DNA of 6,447 nucleotides from an uncultured Alphaproteobacteria bacterium (GTDB lineage Bacteria; Pseudomonadota; Alphaproteobacteria; UBA7887), in the NCBI GenBank assembly GCA_913044255.1, contig CAJWOI010000163.1, positions 1 through 6,447 of the forward strand, given 5' to 3'. Below are positions 1 through 6,188 of this stretch, piece after piece (the first letter of the stretch is position 1; each line of letters begins with the position of its first letter). The position numbers and the translations under genes are program-made. The notes below the pieces were generated by a model that searched no databases, was not told the origin of the DNA, and saw only the letters and a program-made list of their open reading frames with translations.

Positions 1-72
1 AGTAATCAGTCGTGTTTTTTGTGCAGGGCTAGGACGTTATTCTCTCGTTCAGCTTTTTACTGCGCCGACTTT

Positions 73-80
73 GGGGGAGG
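73..80 (+). promoter_or_regulatory. Strong Shine-Dalgarno site that sets the perM start
   Basis: GGGGGAGG lies 7 nt before a TTG codon at 88. It is the best ribosome binding site in the window. It favours initiation at 88 over the in-frame TTG at 19, which has no purine-rich stretch before it and would add 23 residues unlike the family (Cys/Arg/Ser/Phe-rich). I could not identify a convincing -35/-10 promoter pair in the remaining 72 bases of leader. Confidence 0.75.
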
Positions 81-87
81 AACTATT

Positions 88-1170
88 TTGAGCGCGCGAG
101 AACAGACACTATTCTGGTTGACCGCCATAGTATCCCTCGTTCTCGTGTTGGCCCTGTTTGAAGGTATTCTGTTGCCGTTTATAACTGGTTTTGCCGTGGC
201 GTATTTTCTCGATCCATCGGTCGACTATTTGGAACGGCGCGGCGTGCCACGATCCTTGGGTGCAACTTTCATCTTGGGCGGGTTTAGTGTGGTGCTGGCG
301 ATAGGCTTGTTGCTGGTTGCGCCCCTTCTAAAAGTTCAACTATTGGGTTTGCTAACTGGTATCCCGCCGGTTTTGGATGGCTTACGACAGGGTATAACTG
401 CGGTCCTCGCCGGACTATCGGTCCATATCGACGAGCAAGTTATTGCGGAAGGAGAGCGCGCCCTGAGGGGCGGCGCCTCAGGTTTCATGGGTTGGTTTTT
501 TCAACTACTTGGTGGGGCATGGCAATCAGGGATCACAATTATAAATCTCATTGGCTTGTTGATCATTACTCCGGTTGTGGCGTGGTATTTGTTGCGAGAT
601 TGGGATCGCCTGATAGCAAAAATTGATAGTTGGTTGCCGCGGAATCACGTGACCGTGATTCGCCAACAAGTTGGTTTGATAGATTGTGTTCTCGCTAGCT
701 TTGTTCGTGGTCAGGCGACGGTTTGTCTGATTTTGGCTTTAACTTACGCGTTGGCGCTTGAGCTCATTGGACTGGATCATGGCCTAGTTGTTGGTCTAAT
801 TGCAGGGTTTGGTTCGTTCATCCCATATGTGGGTGTGGCCGTCGGACTGGTTCTCTCGACAGGGCTTGCCTATGTTCAGTTTGGTAATATGGCCATGATA
901 GCTACGGTTGTTGCTGTTTTCATAGTCGGGCAAATAATAGAAGGCAGTTTTTTAACCCCGAAACTGGTCGGAGACCGTATTGGTTTACACCCAGTATGGG
1001 TGGTGTTTGCCTTGTTGGCTGGTGGGTCACTATGCGGATTTGTTGGGGTATTGCTTGCCGTTCCAGTGGCAGCTGTGGTGGGTGTTTTGTCCAGATTCAT
1101 GTTGCAACATTATTTATCAAGCCGCATTTTTCTTGGCCGTGACTTGAATCAACCAGATGACAGCCCATGA
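88..1170 (+). CDS. perM: AI-2E family transporter / PerM-type membrane protein
   Basis: A 360-residue polytopic inner-membrane protein of the AI-2E transporter (PerM/YdiK) family, close to the usual 340-380 residues. From the TTG start at 88 the protein opens with a short polar stretch and then paired hydrophobic segments (about residues 8-40 and 55-85). A soluble central part (about 90-145) follows, and then a hydrophobic C-terminal half. Family hallmarks are visible: a WYLLRDWDRL block from W166, an FVRGQA block with Arg207, and FIPYVG around residues 244-249. Substrate is not predictable from sequence. E. coli members of the family have been linked to AI-2 export or Na+/H+ exchange, but for this alphaproteobacterial branch the role is unknown. 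Its stop overlaps the hdaA start (ATGA), so the two are probably co-transcribed. The gene symbol is a family label, not proof of function. Confidence 0.9.
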   Translation: MSAREQTLFWLTAIVSLVLVLALFEGILLPFITGFAVAYFLDPSVDYLERRGVPRSLGATFILGGFSVVLAIGLLLVAPLLKVQLLGLLTGIPPVLDGLRQGITAVLAGLSVHIDEQVIAEGERALRGGASGFMGWFFQLLGGAWQSGITIINLIGLLIITPVVAWYLLRDWDRLIAKIDSWLPRNHVTVIRQQVGLIDCVLASFVRGQATVCLILALTYALALELIGLDHGLVVGLIAGFGSFIPYVGVAVGLVLSTGLAYVQFGNMAMIATVVAVFIVGQIIEGSFLTPKLVGDRIGLHPVWVVFALLAGGSLCGFVGVLLAVPVAAVVGVLSRFMLQHYLSSRIFLGRDLNQPDDSP

Positions 1171-1871
1171 TTGCTCCAAATTTGGGCCAACTTCCCCTGG
1201 ACTTAAAAGCTGTTCCGTCGTATCGGGCTAACGATTTTTTGGTGACATCTTGTAATGCGGATGCCATGGCGTGGTTACGTCGCTGGCCCGAATGGCCGGG
1301 CCGGGGGCTCATCATCCACGGTCCACCAGGATGTGGCAAAAGCCATCTAGCACAAATATGGCAGAAACGCACCGGCGCACTTTTGGTGCGGGGTGCGCAA
1401 CTGAATAGCAACAATCTAGCGTCGGTTACGGGGCAGGAATCGGTGATTGTAGAGGGAGTTGAAGATGCCGATGATCGAGCTTTATTGCACGTTTATAACG
1501 AGGTAGTTCAAGCGCGTAAGACTATGTTTCTAACTTCAACGGTGCCTCCGGTTAATTGGTCTATGGCGTTGCCGGATTTGGTGTCGAGAATATCCACTTT
1601 GGCTGTGGTTGGGATCGGACACCCGGATGACGCCCTTCTTCAGGGGATATTAGTCAAACAATTTTCCGATCGCCAATTGCAAATTGGGACTGAAGTGGTC
1701 ATTTACTTGGTCAGTCGGATGGAACGATCCTTTGAGGCAGCGCGTCAAATTGTTGCGGTACTGGACGCGATGGCTCTCGATCGGCACCGCTCCGTGACGG
1801 TATCTCTTGCCGGTGAGGCTCTTGAAAGACTTGCAGAGTTTTGGCTGGTAACTGATAAGTCGCAAGATTGA
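1167..1871 (+). CDS. hdaA: DnaA-related AAA+ ATPase, HdaA (regulatory inactivator of DnaA)
   Basis: A 234-residue DnaA-paralogue ATPase that lacks the DnaA DNA-binding domain. In Caulobacter and E. coli the homologue (HdaA/Hda) binds the sliding clamp and stimulates ATP hydrolysis by DnaA, so blocking re-initiation. Visible elements are: an N-terminal clamp-binding hexapeptide QLPLDL (residues 8-13); Walker A GPPGCGKS (52-59, Lys58); an acidic Walker B-like region VIVEGVEDAD (93-102); an LPDLVSRI box with the presumed arginine finger Arg141; and a sensor II/lid helix MERSFEAARQIV with Arg187. The acidic block is not the textbook DDVDR but is acceptable for alphaproteobacterial Hda. The ATG at 1167 overlaps the perM stop by 4 nt with only a weak ribosome site, which suggests translational coupling. 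The clamp motif so near the N-terminus supports this start. Confidence 0.92.
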   Translation: MIAPNLGQLPLDLKAVPSYRANDFLVTSCNADAMAWLRRWPEWPGRGLIIHGPPGCGKSHLAQIWQKRTGALLVRGAQLNSNNLASVTGQESVIVEGVEDADDRALLHVYNEVVQARKTMFLTSTVPPVNWSMALPDLVSRISTLAVVGIGHPDDALLQGILVKQFSDRQLQIGTEVVIYLVSRMERSFEAARQIVAVLDAMALDRHRSVTVSLAGEALERLAEFWLVTDKSQD

Positions 1872-1887
1872 AATACGGAGGCTATTA

Positions 1888-1953
1888 ATGGATTTGGGTA
1901 TCGCGGGCCAACATTTTCTAATGGACGGAGGTTCCTATCCAGGGACCTTTTAG
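1888..1953 (+). other. 21-codon ORF resembling the C-terminal tail of a short-chain dehydrogenase
   Basis: An ATG preceded by GGAGG at 1877-1881 (6-nt spacing) opens a 21-codon ORF that ends at TAG 1951-1953. Its product contains GIAGQ, four residues, then DGG, and ends in SYPGTF. The GQ-x4-DGG spacing is exactly that of the C-terminal end of classical SDR oxidoreductases (TGQxxxVDGG). Three readings are possible: the relic of a lost SDR gene, a small translated leader peptide ahead of ppk, or chance. The relic reading is favoured by the motif, but I see no SDR-like sequence upstream because hdaA ends only 16 bp before the ATG. Confidence 0.35.
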
Positions 1954-2049
1954 GTGTGGATGAATAGATATACGCCAATTGCGCTTTGTCTCAGAGAAAG
2001 CCAGGAATGTGTGTATTATTGTCCGAAGCTGCAGAACGTAAAGATTAAG

Positions 2050-2065
2050 CTCGGAATAGACCGAG
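2050..2065 (+). promoter_or_regulatory. Small hairpin in the ppk leader
   Basis: CTCGG, a 6-nt loop AATAGA, then CCGAG: a perfect 5-bp stem ending 27 nt before the ppk ATG. There is no U-run after it, so it is not an intrinsic terminator. It could affect translation of ppk or be an operator half-site pair, or be chance; five base pairs is weak evidence. Confidence 0.25.
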
Positions 2066-2092
2066 AACAAGCGGCGTAACGGGTTCGAGTTT

Positions 2093-4276
2093 ATGAATGT
2101 AAAGAAAACTGATATTTCAAACGTATCGAAGTTCTCGTCGGGAGAAGCGAAAGGCGGATCTTCCGTGGACAGTCGTGCCCGGCGCTACATAAACCGTGAG
2201 CTCTCGTGGCTTTCATTCAACGACCGTGTTTTGTCGGAATGTTACAATGAACGACACCCTTTACTTGAGCGCGTCCGATTTCTTTCTATTTCTGGGAGTA
2301 ATCTAGATGAATTTTATATGGTGCGTGTCGCTGGTTTGAAGGCCCAAGTCAATGTTGGGGTAACGGACTTGAGTCAGGATGGGCTGACGCCGGCACAACA
2401 GTTGAGCTCGGTGAAACATTCTTCCGACGAGCTGCGGCGGAAACAGACTGACATCTGGGAAATTTTGCGATCAGAACTCAGTAGGCAGAATGTTGAGGTA
2501 GTTCCTGAGGAGAATCTTCGTGAAGTTGATCATATTTGGCTTGACCAATATTTTAAGAAGTTTGTTTTCCCAGTATTGACACCTTTGGCGATTGATCCGG
2601 CGCATCCTTTTCCTTTTGTGCCGAATCTTGGTTTTGCTTTGGCTTTACAATTGCACCGTAAAGGAGACGGTGAATTGTTACGTGCGCATGTGCCGTTACC
2701 GAAACAAGTTGACCGGTTCATACGTTTACCCGGTCCGGCGGCACGTTATGTTGCCCTCGAGACATGTGTTCGACTATGTATCCACCATTTGTTTTCGGAT
2801 TTTGAGATTGGCGGCACCGGGTTATTCCGGGTGATTCGCGATAGCGAAATGGAGATTGAAGACGAAGCAGAGGATCTCGTGTTGTCATTTGAGGCGGCTT
2901 TGCGCGAGCGACGTCGTGGAAATGTGGTACGACTTGAGATCAGTTCCGATATGCCCTCAGAGCTTCGGGCATTAGTTGTTGATGAATTGGATGCAAAGGC
3001 AGGAGATGTGGTGGAGGTTCGTGGGTTGCTGGGCCTCCATCAGTTGGATCAATTGATTGAGTGTGGGAGGGACGATCTTAAATTTCTACCACATACAGCC
3101 CGATTCCCCGAGAGGGTCCGCGAGTTTGGGGACGATTGCTTCGCGGCCATTCGCGAGAAGGACATTATTGTCCATCATCCGTATGAGAGTTTCGATGTGG
3201 TTGTACAGTTTTTGGAGCAAGCCGCTTCAGATCCACAGGTTATTGCGATTAAGCAGACTCTGTATCGGACCACGCCTGATTCCCCAATCATTAAAGCATT
3301 GGTAGCTGCGGCAGAGGCTGGAAAATCGGTGACAGCCCTAATTGAATTGAAGGCGAGGTTTGATGAAGAGGCAAACTTGCGGTTGTCTCGTGTAATGGAA
3401 CGGGTGGGTATTCAGGTCGTCTACGGTTTCATGAATCTCAAGACGCATGCGAAAGTGTCGTATGTCGTTCGGAAAGAAAACGGGGTTCTTACAAAATACA
3501 CGCATTTTGGGACAGGTAATTACCATCCTGTTACAACCAAGATCTACACAGATTTGTCTTTTTTTACGTGTGATCCAGCTGTCTCGGATGATGCCGCTTT
3601 GGCGTTTAATTTTCTCACAGGGTACGGCGAGTCACCTAAATTCTCGAAACTGACATTTGCACCGGCTGGCCTCCGTCTCGAAATAATTAGGTTGATTGAA
3701 GAAGAAATTGCGCACGCGATATCTGGACGGCCAGCCGCCATTTGGGCAAAAATGAATTCTCTAGTTGATGCGGAGCTAATTGATGCGCTCTACAGAGCTA
3801 GCGGGCATGGAGTGCAAATTGATTTGGTGGTGCGTGGAGTTTGCTGCATATATGCTGGCGTCCCCGGAATGTCTGAAAATATCCGAGTAAAAAGCATCAT
3901 CGGACGTTTTCTAGAGCATATGCGAATTTGGGCATTTGGAAACGGCGTTGGCCTTCCGCATATGTTGGCTAAGGTGTATATTTCGTCTGCCGACTGGATG
4001 CCGCGTAATTTTGACAGACGCTGCGAGGTGATGGTTCCTATAGAGAACGCTACTGTGCACGAACAAGTCCTTCAGCAAATTCTTGTCGCAAATTTAAAGG
4101 ACGAAACGCAAAGTTGGCGTATGCAACAGGACGGAAGTTATGAGCGTTCTAACGCCACGACCGGTGCGTTTTGTGCGCACGATTATTTCATGACCAACCC
4201 AAGTTTGTCGGGGCGCGGTTCTGCACTGGAGCGTTACGGCGGGCCTGCTCAGCTGCTCATTTCTACAAAAAAATAA
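2093..4276 (+). CDS. ppk1: Polyphosphate kinase 1 (RNA degradosome polyphosphate kinase)
   Basis: PPK1 reversibly transfers the gamma-phosphate of ATP to a growing inorganic polyphosphate chain. The 727-residue product is of normal length with all four domains. The N-terminal domain starts at the YINRELSWLSFN block (from residue 32) and holds SNLDEF with Asn70. A head domain follows (about 140-330). The C1 domain carries IKQTLYR (Arg392), LKARFDEE, the phospho-accepting His452 in KTHAKV, and His471 in THFGTGNYH. The C2 domain carries VRGVCC (Arg581) and RFLEH (His609). These residues all sit at a constant +17 offset from E. coli PPK R375, H435, H454, R564 and H592, so the active site looks complete. 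The ATG at 2093 has a poor ribosome site. A GTG at 2165 preceded by AAGGCGGA would give a 703-residue protein and is a real alternative, since the first ~25 residues are Ser/Lys-rich and not conserved. Directly downstream lies a ruined ppx. Confidence 0.97.
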   Translation: MNVKKTDISNVSKFSSGEAKGGSSVDSRARRYINRELSWLSFNDRVLSECYNERHPLLERVRFLSISGSNLDEFYMVRVAGLKAQVNVGVTDLSQDGLTPAQQLSSVKHSSDELRRKQTDIWEILRSELSRQNVEVVPEENLREVDHIWLDQYFKKFVFPVLTPLAIDPAHPFPFVPNLGFALALQLHRKGDGELLRAHVPLPKQVDRFIRLPGPAARYVALETCVRLCIHHLFSDFEIGGTGLFRVIRDSEMEIEDEAEDLVLSFEAALRERRRGNVVRLEISSDMPSELRALVVDELDAKAGDVVEVRGLLGLHQLDQLIECGRDDLKFLPHTARFPERVREFGDDCFAAIREKDIIVHHPYESFDVVVQFLEQAASDPQVIAIKQTLYRTTPDSPIIKALVAAAEAGKSVTALIELKARFDEEANLRLSRVMERVGIQVVYGFMNLKTHAKVSYVVRKENGVLTKYTHFGTGNYHPVTTKIYTDLSFFTCDPAVSDDAALAFNFLTGYGESPKFSKLTFAPAGLRLEIIRLIEEEIAHAISGRPAAIWAKMNSLVDAELIDALYRASGHGVQIDLVVRGVCCIYAGVPGMSENIRVKSIIGRFLEHMRIWAFGNGVGLPHMLAKVYISSADWMPRNFDRRCEVMVPIENATVHEQVLQQILVANLKDETQSWRMQQDGSYERSNATTGAFCAHDYFMTNPSLSGRGSALERYGGPAQLLISTKK

Positions 4277-4360
4277 TTTGGCAGTGGTAGAGCTTGGGAC
4301 ACGCGTGGTTAGTTAAATTGCTTCAATTATTATGGTTCCCACAACATTAGCTCAATTCGA
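4277..4360 (+). other. ppk-ppx' junction; possible scrap of the ppx 5' end
   Basis: 84 bp between the ppk stop and the recognisable ppx remnant, with stops in every forward frame. Two bases after the ppk stop, frame 4278 reads LAVVELGTRVVS and then TAA. This resembles the first strand of Ppx/GppA proteins (AVVDIGSNSVRLVV). If real, the deletion that removed most of ppx joined its start to its C-terminal domain within this stretch. Only a dozen residues support this, so it remains speculative. No terminator hairpin with a U-run is visible after ppk. Confidence 0.25.
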
Positions 4361-4877
4361 TACCACGAAGGCAATGCGCAATACCGCGCGGCCTGTCTAT
4401 TGAGCGATATGGCTTGGCGTGTGCATCCGGATTACCGCGCTGAATATATTTTAATGGAGGTGTTGTGGCTTCAAGGCCCCCTTGATCACGCCGACCGAGC
4501 GTTCCTCGGGGGGCTTTGCGATCATGTGCCGCTATAGCTCTAGGAAAGCTCCAAAACGAGCTGCTCAAGTAAAACATTTGCTCGATCCTAAGTCGGTTGA
4601 TCAGGCCCGTACGGTGGGCTTGGTCGCACGGGTTGGGGAAACTTTGTGAGGTGGCGCCCCAGGTCTTTTGAGTCGTTTTACTTTAGCGCGGGAAGACGGT
4701 CGCCTGGTACTTAGAAATGCGGCCGGGGATTTTCGCATGATTGGTCATGTTGTAAAGTCACGGTTTCGTGCCTTGGCGAAATATTTTTCCCTAAAAGATT
4801 CCGCCGAAGTGAATGATTCAGAGGGATTTTTGGTTATGTTTTTGGCAGTTGAGTGTCGTTGGACCCCTGAAACTTAA
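4361..4877 (+). pseudogene. ppx: Decayed 3' part of exopolyphosphatase (ppx/gppA family)
   Basis: Ppx hydrolyses terminal phosphates from polyphosphate. Only the C-terminal (HD-like) region of a normally ~500-residue protein is recognisable. Frame 4361 reads YHEGNAQYRAACLLSDMAWR, then VHPDYRAEYIL, and LDHADRAFL, all typical of alphaproteobacterial Ppx. It then runs into TAG at 4535. Removing one G from the GGGGGG run at 4508-4513 continues it smoothly as FLGGFAIMCRYSSRK in the next frame. That frame proceeds through DPKSVDQARTVGLVARVGETL to an in-frame TGA (4647-4649), exactly where the family has Ser in a SGGAPGLL block. It resumes as GGAPGLLSRFTL, DGRLVL and SRFRALAKYFSL. The last ~20 codons to TAA 4875-4877 look unlike the family. 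The actin-like ATPase N-terminal half is missing, so no activity is expected. The open frame from TTG 4668 is part of this remnant, not a gene. Confidence 0.85.
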
Positions 4878-4901
4878 GGTACAGTTCAGTCCGCACTAGA
4901 A

Positions 4902-6074
4902 TCAAACGGTGTTGGGTTTCGATATATGAGATTCAGTTATGGAAACTGTTCCATCCTTCACCGAGAGTGCAAGGTTTCCATTTTTAAGCTTGAGAGCATC
5001 GCACCCAAAAATACCGTATCTCCAACCTGCCAATGCGGGCACCGTATTCACGCCAGCAGCGATTTCAACTAAGTCCGATGCGGTCGCAACCAATTTTTGC
5101 GCCACTCCATGTTTTTCACTACAGGCCTTAAGTAACACTTTTAGTAAATCTACCACCGACCCTGATCCGGTAGCGGTTGTCGTTCGTGCCGGAGGATTCG
5201 GGCATTCTTCGTTTTTTACGTCGATTCCTCGTGCTACGCCTTTAAGCAAATCAGAACCAAGTTTTCCTCTTGCGGCACCTTCTGAGAAGCCGCGTATGCG
5301 GGCTAACTGTGCGTGGGTCTTCGGGCGGGAGGATGCAACTTCTAAAAGTGATACATCTCGTATAATACGTTGGCGAGGTACGTCTTGCTGTCGCGCCCAG
5401 CTCTCGCGTACGGCTGTGATTTCTCGCAATATTGCCAGTGTGCGTGGTCCGGCATTGCGCGTCTTGACTTTCCGCCACGCATCCATTGGGTCCAGGTCGT
5501 AGATTTCAGTTTTGCACAGCGCTGACATCTCGTCACTTACCCAGCTTCCTCGTCCGGTTCTAATAAGCTGCTTCTGGAGTGCGTCATATATTTTTGGAAG
5601 ATGAGTGACGTCTGCCAGTGCATATTCCAACTGTCTTGTTTGTAGAGGTCGATTCGACCAGTCCGAAAATCGAAATGATTTATCAATTCGAGTACTGGCG
5701 AGTTTGCGTGCCAATGTTTCATAACTTGCTGCTTCGCCAAAACCACAAACCATTGCAGCAACCTGCGTATCAAATATTGGCCTAGGCGTTGTGCCGGTCA
5801 AATAAAAGAAAATCTCTATGTCCTGACGCGCCGCGTGAATCACCTTCGGTACCTTTTCGTTGTTCATTAAATCGAAAAGCGGCACGAGATTGATATCAGA
5901 AATTAACGGGTCGACCGCAAACGCATTTCCTTTTGGGTCGGCAAGCTGAATTAGACACAATCGTGGCCAGTAGGTTCCCTCGCGCATGAACTCAGTATCA
6001 ATGCAAACGAAGGACTCCTTAGCCAGAGTAGTGCACATGTCCTTGAGGGAACTGCTATCGGAGATCAGGGTCAT
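4902..6074 (-). CDS. rnd: Ribonuclease D
   Basis: RNase D is a 3'-5' exoribonuclease of the DEDD family that trims tRNA precursors and other small RNAs. The 390-residue product has normal length. The exonuclease domain (about residues 1-170) shows all three motifs: Asp26 and Glu28 in CIDTEFMRE, Asp85 in IHAARQDIEIF, and Tyr151/Asp155 in YALADVTHL (the DEDDy form). The conserved DWSNRPL segment precedes motif III. A first HRDC domain follows (about 205-285, with PRQRIIRDVSLLEVA near its centre). A more divergent C-terminal region (about 300-380) fits the second HRDC-like domain. The ATG at 6074 gives the motif I spacing usual for the family. It has no clear Shine-Dalgarno sequence. It is transcribed toward the ppx remnant, leaving 24 bp between the two stop codons and no evident bidirectional terminator. 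Confidence 0.96.
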   Translation of the reverse strand: MTLISDSSSLKDMCTTLAKESFVCIDTEFMREGTYWPRLCLIQLADPKGNAFAVDPLISDINLVPLFDLMNNEKVPKVIHAARQDIEIFFYLTGTTPRPIFDTQVAAMVCGFGEAASYETLARKLASTRIDKSFRFSDWSNRPLQTRQLEYALADVTHLPKIYDALQKQLIRTGRGSWVSDEMSALCKTEIYDLDPMDAWRKVKTRNAGPRTLAILREITAVRESWARQQDVPRQRIIRDVSLLEVASSRPKTHAQLARIRGFSEGAARGKLGSDLLKGVARGIDVKNEECPNPPARTTTATGSGSVVDLLKVLLKACSEKHGVAQKLVATASDLVEIAAGVNTVPALAGWRYGIFGCDALKLKNGNLALSVKDGTVSITESHISKPNTV

Positions 6075-6188
6075 GGTTAATGATGTATCAAGATCACATG
6101 CTCAGAATTGTCAACTGCATATTTACGAGAGTCTCTCATTATCTTTCTTAGTAGAGAATCTTGGGTATTTGAGGTCATCAACCACAAT
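6075..6188 (-). other. Spacer between the AraD1-like gene and rnd
   Basis: 114 bp without a plausible gene. It holds the candidate rnd promoter and the 11-bp palindrome described separately. I looked for a terminator after the AraD1-like gene and found only short, imperfect pairing around CTCT/AGAG with no U-run, so none is called. Confidence 0.5.
6086..6114 (-). promoter_or_regulatory. Candidate rnd promoter
   Basis: Read on the - strand, a perfect TTGACA (6109-6114) is followed after 17 nt by TTGATA (6086-6091), 11 nt before the rnd ATG. The -35 is ideal, but the -10 is poor, and transcription would start at or just upstream of the ATG, giving a nearly leaderless mRNA. That agrees with the missing Shine-Dalgarno sequence but is not proof. 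A short palindrome GAGAGTCTCTC at 6127-6137 lies just upstream of the -35. Confidence 0.35.

Larger units (their letters stand above)
1872..2092 (+). other. hdaA-ppk spacer (leader of ppk)
   Basis: 221 bp with no full gene. It contains a 21-codon ORF with a strong ribosome site (1888-1953) and a short hairpin at 2050-2065. A TATTAT hexamer at 2014-2019 could be a -10 box for ppk, but no good -35 sits 16-18 nt upstream of it, so I do not call a promoter. The spacing suggests ppk has its own promoter rather than depending only on the perM-hdaA transcript. Confidence 0.45.

Noticed and set aside
19..87. N-terminal extension of the PerM-like protein from a TTG at 19
   Set aside because: There is no ribosome site before it and the residues are unlike the family, while a strong GGGGGAGG sits correctly before the TTG at 88.
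4347..4577. 76-residue reading frame on the - strand over the ppx remnant
   Set aside because: It is antisense to clear Ppx homology on the + strand and has no recognisable motif.
4668..4877. Stand-alone 69-residue protein starting at TTG 4668
   Set aside because: Its sequence continues upstream through the TGA at 4647 as the Ppx C-terminal block, so it is part of the remnant. The TTG has no convincing ribosome site.
4878..4901. Bidirectional terminator between the ppx remnant and rnd
   Set aside because: No inverted repeat with a flanking T or A run is visible in the 24 bp or just around it.
4939..5502. 187-residue reading frame on the + strand
   Set aside because: It lies wholly antisense to rnd, whose domains and catalytic residues are unambiguous, and its composition (Ser/Thr/Arg-rich) is that of a shadow frame.
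6121..6170. Possible terminator for the AraD1-like gene around the CTCT/AGAG repeats
   Set aside because: Pairing is only 4-5 bp with a long loop and no U-run follows on the - strand.
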